A DNA stretch of 64,000 bases, taken from assembly GCF_000002235.5 (NCBI RefSeq), contig NW_022145615.1, positions 15,548,712 through 15,612,711 of the forward strand. The letters are read 5' to 3'. The notes beneath the pieces are model-generated. The model had not been told where the DNA came from. It ran no database searches and saw only the letters and a program-made list of their open reading frames with translations. The position numbers and the translations under genes were made by a program. This DNA comes from Strongylocentrotus purpuratus (Eukaryota > Echinodermata > Echinoidea > Camarodonta > Strongylocentrotidae). Positions 34,701 to 47,760 of the stretch are shown here, in pieces (the first letter of the stretch is position 1; each line of letters begins with the position of its first letter).

Positions 34701-37700
34701 CTTCTCTATCTGTTCTTGACATCGGTTTATCTCTCTCATCTTTTTTTCTTGCGCAATCAAAAGAAAACGATTAAATCGCGTATATACTGTCATTTTGCGC
34801 TATAAAAGGGCCATTTTGAAGCATGTTTTACATTTGCAAATATCTTTCTTAAAAAGGAAGCCATGGACTTCTAAGAGGTATCATTATGTTGCGCTTGAGC
34901 TTCTCTATCTGTTCTTGACATCGGTTTATCTCTCTCATCTTTATTTCTTGCGCAATCAAAAGAAAACGATTAAATCGCGTATATACTGTCATTTTGCGCT
35001 ATAAAAGGGCCATTTTGAAGCATGTTTTACATTTGCAAATATCTTTCTTAAAAAGGAAGCCATGGACTTCTAAGAGGTATCATTATGTTGCGCTTGAGCT
35101 TCTCTATCTGTTCTTGACATCGGTTTATCTCTCTCATCTTTATTTCTTGCGCAATCAAAAGAAACGATTAAATCGCGTATATACTGTCATTTTGCGCTAT
35201 AAAAGGGCCATTTTGAAGCATGTTTTACATTTGCAAATATCTTTCTTAAAAGGAAGCCATGGACTTCTAAGAGGTATCATTATGTTGCGCTTGAGCTTCT
35301 CTATCTGTTCTTGACATCGGTTTATCTCTCTCATCTTTATTTCTTGCGCAATCAAAAGAAAACGATTAAATCGCGTATATACTGTCATTTTGCGCTATAA
35401 AAGGGCCATTTTGAAGCATGTTTTACATTTGCAAATATCTTTCTTAAAAAGGAAGCCATGGACTTCTAAGAGGTATCATTATGTTGCGCTTGAGCTTCTC
35501 TATCTGTTCTTGACATCGGTTTATCTCTCTCATCTTTATTTCTTGCGCAATCAAAAGAAAACGATTAAATCGCGTATATACTGTCATTTTGCGCTATAAA
35601 AGGGCCATTTTGAAGCATGTTTTACATTTGCAAATATCTTTCTTAAAAGGAAGCCATGGACTTCTAAGAGGTATCATTATGTTGCGCTTGAGCTTCTCTA
35701 TCTGTTCTTGACATCGGTTTATCTCTCTCATCTTTATTTCTTGCGCAATCAAAAGAAAACGATTAAATCGCGTATATACTGTCATTTTGCGCTATAAAAG
35801 GGCCATTTTGAAGCATGTTTTACATTTGCAAATATCTTTCTTAAAAAGGAAGCCATGGACTTCTAAGAGGTATCATTATGTTGCGCTTGAGCTTCTCTAT
35901 CTGTTCTTGACATCGGTTTATCTCTCTCATCTTTATTTCTTGCGCAATCAAAAGAAAACGATTAAATCGCGTATATACTGTCATTTTGCGCTATAAAAGG
36001 GCCATTTTGAAGCATGTTTTACATTTGCAAATATCTTTCTTAAAAAGGAAGCCATGGACTTCTAAGAGGTATCATTATGTTGCGCTTGAGCTTCTCTATC
36101 TGTTCTTGACATCGGTTTATCTCTCTCATCTTTATTTCTTGCGCAATCAAAAGAAAACGATTAAATCGCGTATATACTGTCATTTTGCGCTATAAAAGGG
36201 CCATTTTGAAGCATGTTTTACATTTGCAAATATCTTTCTTAAAAAGGAAGCCATGGACTTCTAAGAGGTATCATTATGTTGCGCTTGAGCTTCTCTATCT
36301 GTTCTTGACATCGGTTTATCTCTCTCATCTTTATTTCTTGCGCAATCAAAAGAAAACGATTAAATCGCGTATATACTGTCATTTTGCGCTATAAAAGGGC
36401 CATTTTGAAGCATGTTTTACATTTGCAAATATCTTTCTTAAAAAGGAAGCCATGGACTTCTAAGAGGTATCATTATGTTGCGCTTGAGCTTCTCTATCTG
36501 TTCTTGACATCGGTTATCTCTCTCATCTTTATTTCTTGCGCAATCAAAAGAAAACGATTAAATCGCGTATATACTGTCATTTTGCGCTATAAAAGGGCCA
36601 TTTTGAAGCATGTTTTACATTTGCAAATATCTTTCTTAAAAAGGAAGCCATGGACTTCTAAGAGGTATCATTATGTTGCGCTTGAGCTTCTCTATCTGTT
36701 CTTGACATCGGTTTATCTCTTTCATCTTTATTTCTTGCGCAATCAAAAGAAAACGATTAAATCGCGTATATACTGTCATTTTGCGCTATAAAAGGCCATT
36801 TTGAAGCATGTTTTACATTTGCAAATATCTTTCTTAAAAAGGAAGCCATGGACTTCTAAGAGGTATCATTATGTTGCGCTTGAGCTTCTCTATCTGTTCT
36901 TGACATCGGTTTATCTCTCTCATCTTTATTTCTTGCGCAATCAAAGAAAACGATTAAATCGCGTATATACTGTCTTTTGCGCTATAAAAGGGCCATTTTG
37001 AAGCATGTTTTACATTTGCAAATATCTTTCTTAAAAAGGAAGCCATGGACTTCTAAGAGGTATCATTATGTTGCGCTTGAGCTTCTCTATCTGTTCTTGA
37101 CATCGGTTTATCTCTCTCATCTTTATTTCTTGCGCAATCAAAAGAAAACGATTAAATCGCGTATATACTGTCATTTTGCGCTATAAAAGGGCCATTTTGA
37201 AGCATGTTTTACATTTGCAAATATCTTTCTTAAAAAGGAAGCCATGGACTTCTAAGAGGTATCATTATGTTGCGCTTGAGCTTCTCTATCTGTTCTTGAC
37301 ATCGGTTTATCTCTCTCATCTTTATTTCTTGCGCAATCAAAAGAAAACGATTAAATCGCGTATATACTGTCATTTTGCGCTATAAAAGGGCCATTTTGAA
37401 GCATGTTTTACATTTGCAAATATCTTTCTTAAAAAGGAAGCCATGGACTTCTAAGAGTATCATTATGTTGCGCTTGAGCTTCTCTATCTGTTCTTGACAT
37501 CGGTTTATCTCTCTCATCTTTATTTCTTGCGCAATCAAAAGAAAACGATTAAATCGCGTATATACTGTCATTTTGCGCTATAAAAGGGCCATTTTGAAGC
37601 ATGTTTTACATTTGCAAATATCTTTCTTAAAAAGGAAGCCATGGACTTCTAAGAGGTATCATTATGTTGCGCTTGAGCTTCTCTATCTGTTCTTGACATC

Positions 37701-40700
37701 GGTTTATCTCTCTCATCTTTTTTTCTTGCGCAATCAAAAGAAAACGATTAAATCGCGTATATACTGTCATTTTGCGCTATAAAAGGGCCATTTTGAAGCA
37801 TGTTTTACATTTGCAAATATCTTTCTTAAAAGGAAGCCATGGACTTCTAAGAGGTATCATTATGTTGCGCTTGAGCTTCTCTATCTGTTCTTGACATCGG
37901 TTTATCTCTTTCATCTTTATTTCTTGCGCAATCAAAAGAAAACGATTAAATCGCGTATATACTGTCATTTTGCGCTATAAAAGGGCCATTTTGAAGCATG
38001 TTTTACATTTGCAAATATCTTTCTTAAAAAGGAAGCCATGGACTTCTAAGAGGTATCATTGTGTTGCGCTTGAGCTTCTCTATCTGTTCTTGACATCGGT
38101 TTATCTCTCTCATCTTTATTTCTTGCGCAATCAAAAGAAAACGATTAAATCGCGTATATACTGTCATTTTGCGCTATAAAAGGGCCATTTTGAAGCATGT
38201 TTTACATTTGCAAATATCTTTCTTAAAAAGGAAGCCATGGACTTCTAAGAGGTATCATTATGTTGCGCTTGAGCTTCTCTATCTGTTCTTGACATCGGTT
38301 TATCTCTCTCATCTTTATTTCTTGCGCAATCAAAAGAAAACGATTAAATCGCGTATATACTGTCATTTTGCGCTATAAAAGGGCCATTTTGAAGCATGTT
38401 TTACATTTGCAAATATCTTTCTTAAAAAGGAAGCCATGGACTTCTAAGAGGTATCATTATGTTGCGCTTGAGCTTCTCTATCTGTTCTTGACATCGGTTT
38501 ATCTCTCTCATCTTTATTTCTTGCGCAATCAAAAGAAAACGATTAAATCGCGTATATACTGTCATTTTGCGCTATAAAAGGGCCATTTTGAAGCATGTTT
38601 TACATTTGCAAATATCTTTCTTAAAAAGAAGCCATGGACTTCTAAGAGGTATCATTATGTTGCGCTTGAGCTTCTCTATCTGTTCTTGACATCGGTTTAT
38701 CTCTCTCATCTTTATTTCTTGCGCAATCAAAAGAAAACGATTAAATCGCGTATATACTGTCATTTTGCGCTATAAAAGGGCCATTTTGAAGCATGTTTTA
38801 CATTTGCAAATATCTTTCTTAAAAAGGAAGCCATGGACTTCTAAGAGGTATCATTATGTTGCGCTTGAGCTTCTCTATCTGTTCTTGACATCGGTTTATC
38901 TCTCTCATCTTTATTTCTTGCGCAATCAAAAGAAAACGATTAAATCGCGTATATACTGTCATTTTGCGCTATAAAAGGGCCATTTTGAAGCATGTTTTAC
39001 ATTTGCAAATATCTTTCTTAAAAAGGAAGCCATGGACTTCTAAGAGGTATCATTATGTTGCGCTTGAGCTTCTCTATCTGTTCTTGACATCGGTTTATCT
39101 CTCTCATCTTTATTTCTTGCGCAATCAAAAGAAAACGATTAAATCGCGTATATACTGTCATTTTGCGCTATAAAAGGGCCATTTTGAAGCATGTTTTACA
39201 TTTGCAAATATCTTTCTTAAAAAGGAAGCCATGGACTTCTAAGAGGTATCATTATGTTGCGCTTGAGCTTCTCTATCTGTTCTTGACATCGGTTTATCTC
39301 TTTCATCTTTATTTCTTGCGCAATCAAAAGAAAACGATTAAATCGCGTATATACTGTCATTTTGCGCTATAAAAGGGCCATTTTGAAGCATGTTTTACAT
39401 TTGCAAATATCTTTCTTAAAAAGGAAGCCATGGACTTCTAAGAGGTATCATTATGTTGCGCTTGAGCTTCTCTATCTGTTCTTGACATCGGTTTATCTCT
39501 TTCATCTTTATTTCTTGCGCAATCAAAAGAAAACGATTAAATCGCGTATATACTGTCATTTTGCGCTATAAAAGGGCCATTTTGAAGCATGTTTTACATT
39601 TGCAAATATCTTTCTTAAAAAGGAAGCCATGGACTTCTAAGAGGTATCATTATGTTGCGCTTGAGCTTCTCTATCTGTTCTTGACATCGGTTTATCTCTC
39701 TCATCTTTATTTCTTGCGCAATCAAAGAAAACGATTAAATCGCGTATATACTGTCATTTTGCGCTATAAAAGGGCCATTTTGAAGCATGTTTTACATTTG
39801 CAAATATCTTTCTTAAAAAGGAAGCCATGGACTTCTAAGAGGTATCATTATGTTGCGCTTGAGCTTCTCTATCTGTTCTTGACATCGGTTTATCTCTTCT
39901 CATCTTTTTTCTTGCGCAATCAAAAGAAAACGATTAAATCGCGTATATACTGTCATTTTGCGCTATAAAAGGGCCATTTTGAAGCATGTTTTACATTTGC
40001 AAATATCTTTCTTAAAAAGGAAGCCATGGACTTCTAAGAGGTATCATTATGTTGCGCTTGAGCTTCTCTATCTGTTCTTGACATCGGTTTATCTCTCTCA
40101 TCTTTATTTCTTGCGCAATCAAAAGAAAACGATTAAATCGCGTATATACTGTCATTTTGCGCTATAAAAGGGCCATTTTGAAGCATGTTTTACATTTGCA
40201 AATATCTTTCTTAAAAAGGAAGCCATGGACTTCTAAGAGGTATCATTATGTTGCGCTTTAGCTTCTCTATCTGTTCTTGACATCGGTTTATCTCTCTCAT
40301 CTTTATTTCTTGCGCAATCAAAAGAAAACGATTAAATCGCGTATATACTGTCATTTTGCGCTATAAAAGGGCCATTTTGAAGCATGTTTTACATTTGCAA
40401 ATATCTTTCTTAAAAAGGAAGCCATGGACTTCTAAGAGGTATCATTATGTTGCGCTTGAGCTTCTCTATCTGTTCTTGACATCGGTTTATCTCTCTCATC
40501 TTTTTTTCTTGCGCAATCAAAAGAAAACGATTAAATCGCGTATATACTGTCATTTTGCGCTATAAAAGGGCCATTTTGAAGCATGTTTTACATTTGCAAA
40601 TATCTTTCTTAAAAAGGAAGCCATGGACTTCTAAGAGGTATCATTATGTTGCGCTTGAGCTTCTCTATCTGTTCTTGACATCGGTTTATCTCTCTCATCT

Positions 40701-43700
40701 TGATTTCTTGCGCAATCAAAAGAAAACGATTAAATCGCGTATATACTGTCATTTTGCGCTATAAAAGGGCCATTTTGAAGCATGTTTTACATTTGCAAAT
40801 ATCTTTCTTAAAAAGGAAGCCATGGACTTCTAAGAGGTATCATTATGTTGCGCTTGAGCTTCTCTATCTGTTCTTGACATCGGTTTATCTCTCTCATCTT
40901 TATTTCTTGCGCAATCAAAAGAAAACGATTAAATCGCGTATATACTGTCATTTTGCGCTATAAAAGGGCCATTTTGAAGCATGTTTTACATTTGCAAATA
41001 TCTTTCTTAAAAAGGAAGCCATGGACTTCTAAGAGGTATCATTATGTTGCGCTTGAGCTTCTCTATCTGTTCTTGACATCGGTTTATCTCTCTCATCTTT
41101 ATTTCTTGCGCAATCAAAAGAAAACGATTAAATCGCGTATATACTGTCATTTTGCGCTATAAAAGGGCCATTTTGAAGCATGTTTTACATTTGCAAATAT
41201 CTTTCTTAAAAAGGAAGCCATGGACTTCTAAGAGGTATCATTATGTTGCGCTTGAGCTTCTCTATCTGTTCTTGACATCGGTTTATCTCTCTCATCTTTA
41301 TTTCTTGCGCAATCAAAAGAAAACGATTAAATCGCGTATATACTGTCATTTTGCGCTATAAAAGGGCCATTTTGAAGCATGTTTTACATTTGCAAATATC
41401 TTTCTTAAAAAGGAAGCCATGGACTTCTAAGAGGTATCATTATGTTGCGCTTGAGCTTCTCTATCTGTTCTTGACATCGGTTTATCTCTCTCATCTATAT
41501 TTCTTGCGCAATCAAAAGAAAACGATTAAATCGCGTATATACTGTCATTTTGCGCTATAAAAGGGCCATTTTGAAGCATGTTTTACATTTGCAAATATCT
41601 TTCTTAAAAAGGAAGCCATGGACTTCTAAGAGGTATCATTATGTTGCGCTTGAGCTTCTCTATCTGTTCTTGACATCGGTTTATCTCTCTCATCTTTATT
41701 TCTTGCGCAATCAAAAGAAAACGATTAAATCGCGTATATACTGTCATTTTGCGCTATAAAAGGGCCATTTTGAAGCATGTTTTACATTTGCAAATATCTT
41801 TCTTAAAAAGGAAGCCATGGACTTCTAAGAGGTATCATTATGTTGCGCTTGAGCTTCTCTATCTGTTCTTGACATCGGTTTATCTCTTTCATCTTTATTT
41901 CTTGCGCAATCAAAAGAAAACGATTAAATCGCGTATATACTGTCATTTTGCGCTATAAAAGGGCCATTTTGAAGCATGTTTTACATTTGCAAATATCTTT
42001 CTTAAAAAGGAAGCCATGGACTTCTAAGAGGTATCATTATGTTGCGCTTGAGCTTCTCTATCTGTTCTTGACATCGGTTTATCTCTCTCATCTTTTTTTC
42101 TTGCGCAATCAAAAGAAAACGATTAAATCGCGTATATACTGTCATTTTGCGCTATAAAAGGGCCATTTTGAAGCATGTTTTACATTTGCAAATATCTTTC
42201 TTAAAAAGGAAGCCATGGACTTCTAAGAGGTATCATTATGTTGCGCTTGAGCTTCTCTATCTGTTCTTGACATCGGTTTATCTCTTTCATCTTGATTTCT
42301 TGCGCAATCAAAAGAAAACGATTAAATCGCGTATATACTGTCATTTTGCGCTATAAAAGGGCCATTTTGAAGCATGTTTTACATTTGCAAATATCTTTCT
42401 TAAAAAGGAAGCCATGGACTTCTAAGAGGTATCATTGTGTTGCGCTTGAGCTTCTCTATCTGTTCTTGACATCGGTTTATCTCTCTCATCTTTATTTCTT
42501 GCGCAATCAAAAGAAAACGATTAAATCGCGTATATACTGTCATTTTGCGCTATAAAAGGGCCATTTTGAAGCATGTTTTACATTTGCAAATATCTTTCTT
42601 AAAAAGGAAGCAATGGACTTCTAAGAGGTATCATTATGTTGCGCTTGAGCTTCTCTATCTGTTCTTGACATCGGTTTATCTCTCTCATCTTTATTTCTTG
42701 CGCAATCAAAAGAAAACGATTAAATCGCGTATATACTGTCATTTTGCGCTATAAAAGGGCCATTTTGAAGCATGTTTTACATTTGCAAATATCTTTCTTA
42801 AAAAGGAAGCCATGGACTTCTAAGAGGTATCATTATGTTGCGCTTGAGCTTCTCTATCTGTTCTTGACATCGGTTTATCTCTCTCATCTTTATTTCTTGC
42901 GCAATCAAAAGAAAACGATTAAATCGCGTATATACTGTCATTTTGCGCTATAAAAGGGCCATTTTGAAGCATGTTTTACATTTGCAAATATCTTTCTTAA
43001 AAGGAAGCCATGGACTTCTAAGAGGTATCATTATGTTGCGCTTGAGCTTCTCTATCTGTTCTTGACATCGGTTTATCTCTCTCATCTTTATTTCTTGCGC
43101 AATCAAAAGAAAACGATTAAATCGCGTATATACTGTCATTTTGCGCTATAAAAGGGCCATTTTGAAGCATGTTTTACATTTGCAAATATCTTTCTTAAAA
43201 AGGAAGCCATGGACTTCTAAGAGATATCATTATGTTGCGCTTGAGCTTCTCTATCTGTTCTTGACATCGGTTTATCTCTTTCATCTTTATTTCTTGCGCA
43301 ATCAAAAGAAAACGATTAAATCGCGTATATACTGTCATTTTGCGCTATAAAAGGGCCATTATGAAGCATGTTTTACATTTGCAAATATCTTTCTTAAAAA
43401 GGAAGCCATGGACTTCTAAGAGGTATCATTATGTTGCGCTTGAGCTTCTCTATCTGTTCTTGACATCGGTTTATCTCTCTCATCTTTATTTCTTGCGCAA
43501 TCAAAAGAAAACGATTAAATCGCGTATATACTGTCATTTTGCGCTATAAAAGGGCCATTTTGAAGCATGTTTTACATTTGCAAATATCTTTCTTAAAAAG
43601 GAAGCCATGGACTTCTAAGAGGTATCATTATGTTGCGCTTGAGCTTCTCTATCTGTTCTTGACATCGGTTTATCTCTCTCATCTTTATTTCTTGCGCAAT

Positions 43701-45397
43701 CAAAAGAAAACGATTAAATCGCGTATATACTGTCATTTTGCGCTATAAAAGGGCCATTTTGAAGCATGTTTTACATTTGCAAATATCTTTCTTAAAAAGG
43801 AAGCCATGGACTTCTAAGAGGTATCATTATGTTGCGCTTGAGCTTCTCTATCTGTTCTTGACATCGGTTTATCTCTTCATCTTTATTTCTTGCGCAATCA
43901 AAAGAAAACGATTAAATCGCGTATATACTGTCATTTTGCGCTATAAAAGGGCCATTTTGAAGCATGTTTTACATTTGCAAATATCTTTCTTAAAAAGGAA
44001 GCCATGGACTTCTAAGAGGTATCATTATGTTGCGCTTGAGCTTCTCTATCTGTTCTTGACATCGGTTTATCTCTCTCATCTTTATTTCTTGCGCAATCAA
44101 AAGAAAACGATTAAATCGTGTATATACTGTCATTTTGCGCTATAAAAGGGCCATTTTGAAGCATGTTTTACATTTGCAAATATCTTTCTTAAAAAGGAAG
44201 CCATGGACTTCTAAGAGGTATCATTATGTTGCGCTTGAGCTTCTCTATCTGTTCTTGACATCGGTTTATCTCTTTCATCTTTATTTCTTGCGCAATCAAA
44301 AGAAAACGATTAAATCGCGTATATACTGTCATTTTGCGCTATAAAAGGGCCATTTTGAAGCATGTTTTACATTTGCAAATATCTTTCTTAAAAAGGAAGC
44401 CATGGACTTCTAAGAGGTATCATTATGTTGCGCTTGAGCTTCTCTATCTGTTCTTGACATCGGTTTATCTCTCTCATCTTTATTTCTTGCGCAATCAAAA
44501 GAAAACGATTAAATCGCGTATATACTGTCATTTTGCGCTATAAAAGGGCCATTATGAAGCATGTTTTACATTTGCAAATATCTTTCTTAAAAAGGAAGCC
44601 ATGGACTTCTAAGAGGTATCATTATGTTGCGCTTGAGCTTCTCTATCTGTTCTTGACATCGGTTTATCTCTCTCATCTTTATTTCTTGCGCAATCAAAAG
44701 AAAACGATTAAATCGCGTATATACTGTCATTTTGCGCTATAAAAGGGCCATTTTGAAGCATGTTTTACATTTGCAAATATCTTTCTTAAAAAGGAAGCCA
44801 TGGACTTCTAAGAGATATCATTATGTTGCGCTTGAGCTTCTCTATCTGTTCTTGACATCGTTTTATCTCTTCATCTTTATTTCTTGCGCAATCAAAAGAA
44901 AACGATTAAATCGCGTATATACTGTCATTTTGCGCTATAAAAGGGCCATTTTGAAGCATGTTTTACATTTGCAAATATCTTTCTTAAAAAGGAAGCCATG
45001 GACTTCTAAGAGGTATCATTATGTTGCGCTTGAGCTTCTCTATCTGTTCTTGACATCGGTTTATCTCTCTCATCTTTATTTCTTGCGCAATCAAAAGAAA
45101 ACGATTAAATCGTGTATATACTGTCATTTTGCGCTATAAAAGGGCCATTTTGAAGCATGTTTTACATTTGCAAGTATCTTTCTTAAAAGGAAGCCATGGA
45201 CTTCTAAGAGATATCATTATGTTGCGCTTGAGCTTCTCTATCTGTTCTTGACATCGGTTTATCTCTTTCATCTTTATTTCTTGCGCAATCAAAAGAAAAC
45301 GATTAAATCGCGTATATACTGTCATTTTGCGCTATAAAAGGGCCATTTTGAAGCATGTTTTACATTTGCAAATATCTTTCTTAAAAGGAAGCCATGG
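28755..45397 (+). repeat. 199-bp satellite array, about 84 units
   Basis: About 84 occurrences of the unit marker GCGCTATAAA at 198-199-bp spacing, head to tail. In the unit at 33001-33199: TATAAAAG 33014-33021, ATTTGCAAAT 33045-33054, a strong-context ATG (GCCATGG, ATG at 33076) closed by TAA after three codons, TTGCGCAA palindrome, CGATTAAATCG palindrome. Since 199 is not divisible by three, the 69-codon frames in each unit (63 on the minus strand) shift from unit to unit and are not genes. Units left of about 31.6 kb carry many small indels; those to the right are nearly invariant. The left end is hidden in the gap. The right end breaks inside a unit after GCCATGG. Confidence 0.97.
42960..45330 (+). 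repeat. Five-unit higher-order pattern within the satellite
   Basis: Marker variants recur every fifth unit: CTCTTTCATC near 43278, 44274 and 45266 (about 995 bp apart), a two-base deletion giving ATCTCTTCATC near 43875 and 44870, and ATCGTGTATA near 44117 and 45111. An ATTATGAAG variant recurs after six units (43361 and 44553), so the pattern is imperfect. Confidence 0.6.
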
Positions 45398-45797
45398 AAA
45401 TGCGATCACAAGCTATTTTTGCATACATAATGAACCGCATGACCTTTGACCTTGACCTCATGACCCCAAAATCTAATCAGCTCATCGGCTCTGCAAGTAA
45501 CATACATGACCAAAGTTTGGCAGGAATCCATCAATCGGTTCTTCGGATAACGCGATGACGAGCTGTTTTTGCATACATAATGTGACCTTTGACCTTTGAC
45601 CTTTGACCTTTGACCTCGTGACCCCAAAATCTAATCAGTTCATCGGCTCTGCAAGATACATACATGACCAAAGTTTGGCAGGAATCCATCAATCGGTTCT
45701 TCAGATAACGCGATCACGAGAACTGGACGTACAGACGGACGGACGGACAACCCGAAAACATAATGCCTCCGGCTACTTCGTAACGGAGGCATAAAAA
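45398..45797 (+). repeat. Two-unit dispersed repeat with terminal hairpin
   Basis: Two copies of about 150 bp (45402-45551 and 45552-45710) share TTTTTGCATACATAATG, GACCCCAAAATCTAATCAG, CATCGGCTCTGCAAG and GGCAGGAATCCATCAATCGG. They are followed by (GGAC)n and a 9-bp hairpin ATGCCTCCG/CGGAGGCAT (45763-45771 and 45784-45792). It sits between the satellite and the kinesin neck exon. The overall look is of a common invertebrate interspersed repeat; the family name is not known to me. Confidence 0.7.
45583..45617 (+). promoter_or_regulatory. Tandem TGACCTT motifs (DR1-like nuclear-receptor half-sites)
   Basis: Five half-sites TGACCT/TGACCTT with 7-nt period; on the minus strand this reads AGGTCA repeated with one-base spacing, the DR1 arrangement bound by RXR/HNF4-type receptors (family knowledge). 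It lies inside a dispersed repeat, so function is conjecture. Confidence 0.35.
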
Positions 45798-45969
45798 CAT
45801 ATTTATGAAGAAAAAACGTAATACCGTAATTTGGAGGAAAAAACAGTAATTCCGGCAAAAACGGAATGGTTGGCAGCTCTGGCATATGGCATGTTGGTCC
45901 GGATCAAAAACTTGAAGCAATGCAGAACAAACGTATAAATCTTCAATACATCTTTACATCTCAATTTAC

Positions 45970-46137
45970 CTTTAATTCCTGGATGGTATTGTGGAGTTTT
46001 CTCCTAATCGTTTCATCTTCTCTGATCCTGCCTTCTTTCTCCTCCACAGTAGCCTTGAGCGCCGCCACCTCTGCTTCCAGATCGGAGATCCTGCTACCTT
46101 TCTGTCTGCAAGAATCCACAGACTGCTCTAGCTGGTG
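45970..46137 (-). CDS. KIFC1: Kinesin-14 (KIFC1/XCTK2-like) exon: end of stalk and motor neck
   Basis: The minus-strand exon is 168 nt, exactly 56 codons, phase 0 at both ends, with acceptor ...ATTTAG (complement at 46138-46143) and donor GTAAATTG (complement at 45962-45969). It is fully open. The first 40 residues are a charged coiled coil (includes SDLEAEVAALKATVEEKE). The last 12 read RRKLHNTIQELK, the neck that in KIFC1/XCTK2 kinesins directly precedes the motor-domain start beginning with Gly and an NIRVF-type strand; the exon stops just before that Gly codon. This neck is characteristic of C-terminal minus-end-directed kinesins (family knowledge). The motor exons should lie at lower coordinates, but the next sequence is a dispersed repeat (45398-45797), the 199-bp satellite and the gap, and no motor motif was seen. 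The exon itself is intact. KIFC1 is the best family call; NCD or KIFC2/3-type members are less likely. Confidence 0.78.
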
Positions 46138-46561
46138 CTAAATGTATAACAAGAGCAAGCAAACACAAAGAATACTTGTCAAAATGTACACAACATGAGA
46201 TCCATGTAACACTGTAAATTGTCTCAAATAACTACCAAGGAAGACTGAACTGAAGCTTTGCTGTGGGGTAAAAGTACAGCTTTTTGCATCAATGACCCCT
46301 GCACTTGCTGATCTGTATGTCTAGGCTTGAAGTGTCATTGATTTTCTAAATGGCTCTGGGTTTGTTGACATATACTATAATGTACATGTGTCCCCAAGAC
46401 AGTGAAAAATGAAATTATGTTTATAAAATTCAAACATGTAATTTTAGTATCAGGACCATTTATATTTTTCAGAAATGCCAATTTTTGGACCTTAATCCTA
46501 TATTCATATTTAGTAATCAGATAGGAATACTATGATGAGTTTTTACAATTTTACTGTAAAC

Positions 46562-47191
46562 TACCGTATTTGCCGGCGTAAAGGCCGCAGTATTTTCGGA
46601 AGAGAAAATTCAAAAAGTCTGGGTGCGGCCTTTGCGCAACAGCTAAAAATTCAGCGGTCAAAACAGCACGTCCATTCCTACATATGGGACTAAAATGACT
46701 ATACAATGGTACAGGACATTTCTAGAATAACTCCACACATCTAACCGACAATTCTTTGTTGCATTGTTGACATAAAGACGAAAATAAACTTCATTTCTTA
46801 TTTTTCTGACAAAATCTACCGGTAGATCTAGATTTAAGTATGTGCCATTGCATGGTTACAAAGTAAAAGGGACCGTAACGGAGCTAGCTGCCGTGCAACG
46901 CAACTGCGCATCCTGGTATTCTATGTAGGATACCAAATCTGCCTGTGATGCAGTACTAATTTAAAAATCGATGAAGATTTGCTAGATTACAATCATTTTT
47001 GAGGTAAACTTCCTGTAAATTTATAAGAATATTGATAAATTTGGGTATCAGTTTGTAGAAAAAATAGTGTTCTAACAAGAAAATTAAGATTATTTTGTTT
47101 GGTCCGTTTGGTTTTTGTTTTTTTTTCCTCTACGAAATGTCAAGTTGGGGGTGCGGCCTACAGTGTATGCAGCGCTGCGGCAAATACGGTA
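46562..47191. mobile_element. 630-bp MITE with 14-bp inverted termini in the kinesin intron
   Basis: TACCGTATTTGCCG (46562-46575) and its exact complement CGGCAAATACGGTA (47178-47191). If the outer TA is a target duplication, the termini start CCGTATTTGCCG, compatible with a TA-inserting (Tc1/mariner-like) non-autonomous element. Internal GGCCGC/GCGGCC motifs repeat near both ends (46580, 46624, 47152). No transposase frame. Inserted in the intron between the stalk and neck exons. Confidence 0.65.
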
Positions 47192-47680
47192 TAGCAAATC
47201 AAATGACTGTGATATCAAACTCATTTGCTACAACTAGTCTTTCAGAATGTGTTTCAGAAATATTATTCATGCAAATTTTTGAGTTTCTTTTTTGAAGGCA
47301 ATCACCGGATAGCATCTCACTTACCTGTGACCAAATTTAGTCAAAATACAATTAACAATTTCACAGTAATTAGAAATAAAGACATTTTTGAAGTTACAAT
47401 CATTCAAACACAAATTGGCCACTCTATGACCTACATGAATCTTGCAAGATTCCCTTCCATTTGCTCTGTACTAAAACAGAATCAGAAATTTCTATTTACC
47501 ATAAATTAGATATTCATTGAATTTAAAAACTAATTTTATGTTCATTATTGCAAAGTTGAAACGTTGATTCGACAAGGTTATCAAAATGTAATGCTTGGAA
47601 ACATTTGAAGTAAAGATTATTATAAATTAAAAAACGCTTAAATACAGCCCCGGCATAGCACATGAAGAGCTCTCCGAACG

Positions 47681-47760
47681 CTGCTGAGATGTGTGAGATC
47701 ACAGTATGGACATGATTTGCACAAGCAGACGATGTCCCATGACATCTCACACATTTTCAG
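47681..47760 (+). other. Imperfect hairpin, pre-miRNA-sized (right copy)
   Basis: Same hairpin as 355-434; the arms are unchanged although two substitutions separate the copies just upstream (47601 and 47665). Confidence 0.3.

Noticed and set aside
28755..45397. 69-codon plus-strand and 63-codon minus-strand frames in each satellite unit
   Set aside because: The period of 199 is not a multiple of three, single-base indels move the ends, and the pattern is a by-product of the array.
28755..45397. CRISPR array
   Set aside because: Units are long, directly adjacent, have no unique spacers, and the DNA is eukaryotic.
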